Below, one piece after another: positions 12,900 through 14,234 of a stretch of DNA of 14,234 bases (its first letter is position 1; each line of letters starts with the position of its first letter). The notes under the pieces were generated by a model. It did no database searches. It saw only the letters and a list, made by a program, of their open reading frames with translations, and was not told the origin of the DNA. A program made the translations under genes and the position numbers. The DNA is from Glaciecola sp964418575 (GTDB taxonomy: Bacteria > Pseudomonadota > Gammaproteobacteria > Enterobacterales > Alteromonadaceae), in contig CAYQMI010000092.1 of NCBI GenBank assembly GCA_964418575.1, positions 1-14,234 on the forward strand, given 5' to 3'.

Positions 12900-14234
12900 C
12901 TATAATTGAGTAAGGTCTGCAGCACCCCAGTGTGGGAAGTGTTTGCGAACCAATGCATTAAACTCTAATTCAAACTCAGAATACTTGCCTTGGTCGGCAC
13001 TATCGGTATTTTCACTAATCACCATGCCGGCACCAACTGTACCGTTGCTTAGCCTGTCTATAACGATGAATGCGCCTGTCGCACGATTCTCTGTGTAAGC
13101 ATCGCAAGCAACTGCTTGTGTTAAGCGGATATCCACTACGCCAATCTCATTTAAGTTAAGGTGCAGTGCTTCGCTTTCTTCCAAAGTGTTAACATCGATT
13201 TTGTGTTCAATAGCAGCAACACTTCCAGTCACCAGTTTAGTGGCAAATTTAAAGCTGTATTGCTTGTTAGGTATCATCGCATCTTCCGACATCCATACCA
13301 TATGGGTTTTGTACTTGTTGCCGTGCAGCGGCAAGCTGCCGGCTTTTACAATCATATCCCCACGAGAGATATCAATTTCATCTTCTAAGGTGAGCGTTAC
13401 CGCATTAGGTGCGGCGCTGTTCTCTAAGTCGCCATCAAAGGTGGTAATCGACTTGATTTTTGATGTTTTTCCAGAAGGCAGTACCGTAATTTCTTCGCCT
13501 TTAGCGATATCGCCCGACACAATCGTGCCTGCAAAACCTCTAAAGTTTAGGTTAGGACGATTCACATATTGCACTGGGAATCTAAAATCTTCATTGCTTT
13601 GCGGCGTGATAACAATGTTCTCAAGCAGTTCCATTAGCACTTCACCTTCAAACCAAGGTGTGTGCTCAGAGCGGTTTACCACGTTGTCGCCATCAAGCGC
13701 TGAGATAGGAACAAAACGAATGTCGGGGATCGTAAGCTGCTCTGAAAATGCTAAGTAATCTTTTTTGATTGACTCATATACTTCTTCGCTGTAATCCATC
13801 AAGTCCATCTTATTGACCGCAACTATGACATTCTTGATACCCAGCAGCGAGACCAAAAACGAGTGACGTTTAGTTTGTGTTTTCACGCCTGCACGGGCAT
13901 CAATGAGTATAATGGCTAAGTCACATGTTGATGCGCCTGTCACCATGTTGCGGGTGTACTGCTCGTGCCCTGGCGTGTCGGCGATAATGAACTTGCGCTT
14001 ATCGGTACTGAAGTAGCGATAAGCAACGTCGATGGTAATGCCTTGCTCTCGTTCAGACTGCAAACCATCAACTAGCAAAGCTAAATCTACTTTTTCGCCG
14101 GTTGTGCCTACTTTTTTACTGTCTTTGGTAATTGCTGCTAATTGATCTTCATAAATCATTTTCGAATCATGCAGAAGGCGTCCAATCAAGGTGCTTTTAC
14201 CATCGTCAACGCTACCGCAGGTTAAAAACCTCAT
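12900..14234 (-). CDS. cysN: Sulfate adenylyltransferase subunit 1 CysN (5' end outside the window)
   Basis: GTPase subunit of ATP sulfurylase. With CysD it makes adenosine 5'-phosphosulfate from sulfate and ATP, coupled to GTP hydrolysis, in assimilatory sulfate reduction. The 444 residues present are close to the E. coli protein. Numbering from the window edge, the P-loop GSVDDGKST is at 7-15, the GTPase G3 box DTPGHEQ at 86-92 and NKMD at 141-144. EF-Tu-like beta-barrel domains follow, and the C-terminus LVRKHFPHWGA is typical. The Met at 14234 aligns with an internal position of E. coli CysN, so about 27 residues and the true start lie beyond the edge, where cysD is expected. The C-terminus ends without a fused CysC kinase. 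Confidence 0.96.
   Translation of the reverse strand: MRFLTCGSVDDGKSTLIGRLLHDSKMIYEDQLAAITKDSKKVGTTGEKVDLALLVDGLQSEREQGITIDVAYRYFSTDKRKFIIADTPGHEQYTRNMVTGASTCDLAIILIDARAGVKTQTKRHSFLVSLLGIKNVIVAVNKMDLMDYSEEVYESIKKDYLAFSEQLTIPDIRFVPISALDGDNVVNRSEHTPWFEGEVLMELLENIVITPQSNEDFRFPVQYVNRPNLNFRGFAGTIVSGDIAKGEEITVLPSGKTSKIKSITTFDGDLENSAAPNAVTLTLEDEIDISRGDMIVKAGSLPLHGNKYKTHMVWMSEDAMIPNKQYSFKFATKLVTGSVAAIEHKIDVNTLEESEALHLNLNEIGVVDIRLTQAVACDAYTENRATGAFIVIDRLSNGTVGAGMVISENTDSADQGKYSEFELEFNALVRKHFPHWGAADLTQL

Overview
The window looks like chromosome of a marine gammaproteobacterium, most likely in or near the Alteromonadales. The basis is the hisGDCB order behind a His-rich leader peptide, the long form of HisG, a bifunctional HisB, the YeiP/EfpL branch of elongation factor P, a cysN followed by an SLC13 transporter, and a PEP-CTERM-like surface or secreted protein. 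No rRNA, tRNA, CRISPR array or transposase gene was seen.

Positions 1-4300 (minus strand) hold the start of a histidine operon: promoter, 13-residue leader peptide with three consecutive His codons, attenuator hairpins and terminator, then hisG, hisD, hisC and the first two thirds of hisB. The genes are packed with a 4-nt gap or 4-nt ATGA overlaps. Positions 4300-6180 (plus strand) hold two small unrecognised proteins (one helical and charged, one with two membrane segments) and a secreted protein with a variant PEP-CTERM tail, closed by a strong terminator shared with the opposing gene.

Positions 6180-9301 are a regulatory block. It has a MerR-family activator with a TipAS-like C-terminal half and its own MerR-type promoter, a membrane-anchored LytTR transcription factor, and a divergently transcribed OpgC-like acyltransferase. 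The last two share a 120-bp intergenic region. Positions 9302-9415, between the convergent acyltransferase and roadblock-like genes, are almost filled by a perfect 94-bp palindrome with nested A-run/G-run units. This is the most unusual structure in the window.

Positions 9416-14234 (minus strand) read, in transcription order, cysN (5' end outside the window), a terminator flanked by a 14-bp direct repeat, an SLC13 transporter with two RCK-C domains (probably for sulfate), efpL, a terminator, and two overlapping small genes whose products both look like roadblock/LC7 folds. The CysN/SLC13 pair suggests sulfate uptake and activation. The job of the roadblock pair is unknown.

No single previously undescribed multi-gene system stands out. 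The best leads are the palindrome, the tandem roadblock pair without a GTPase, and the LytTR/acyltransferase pair.
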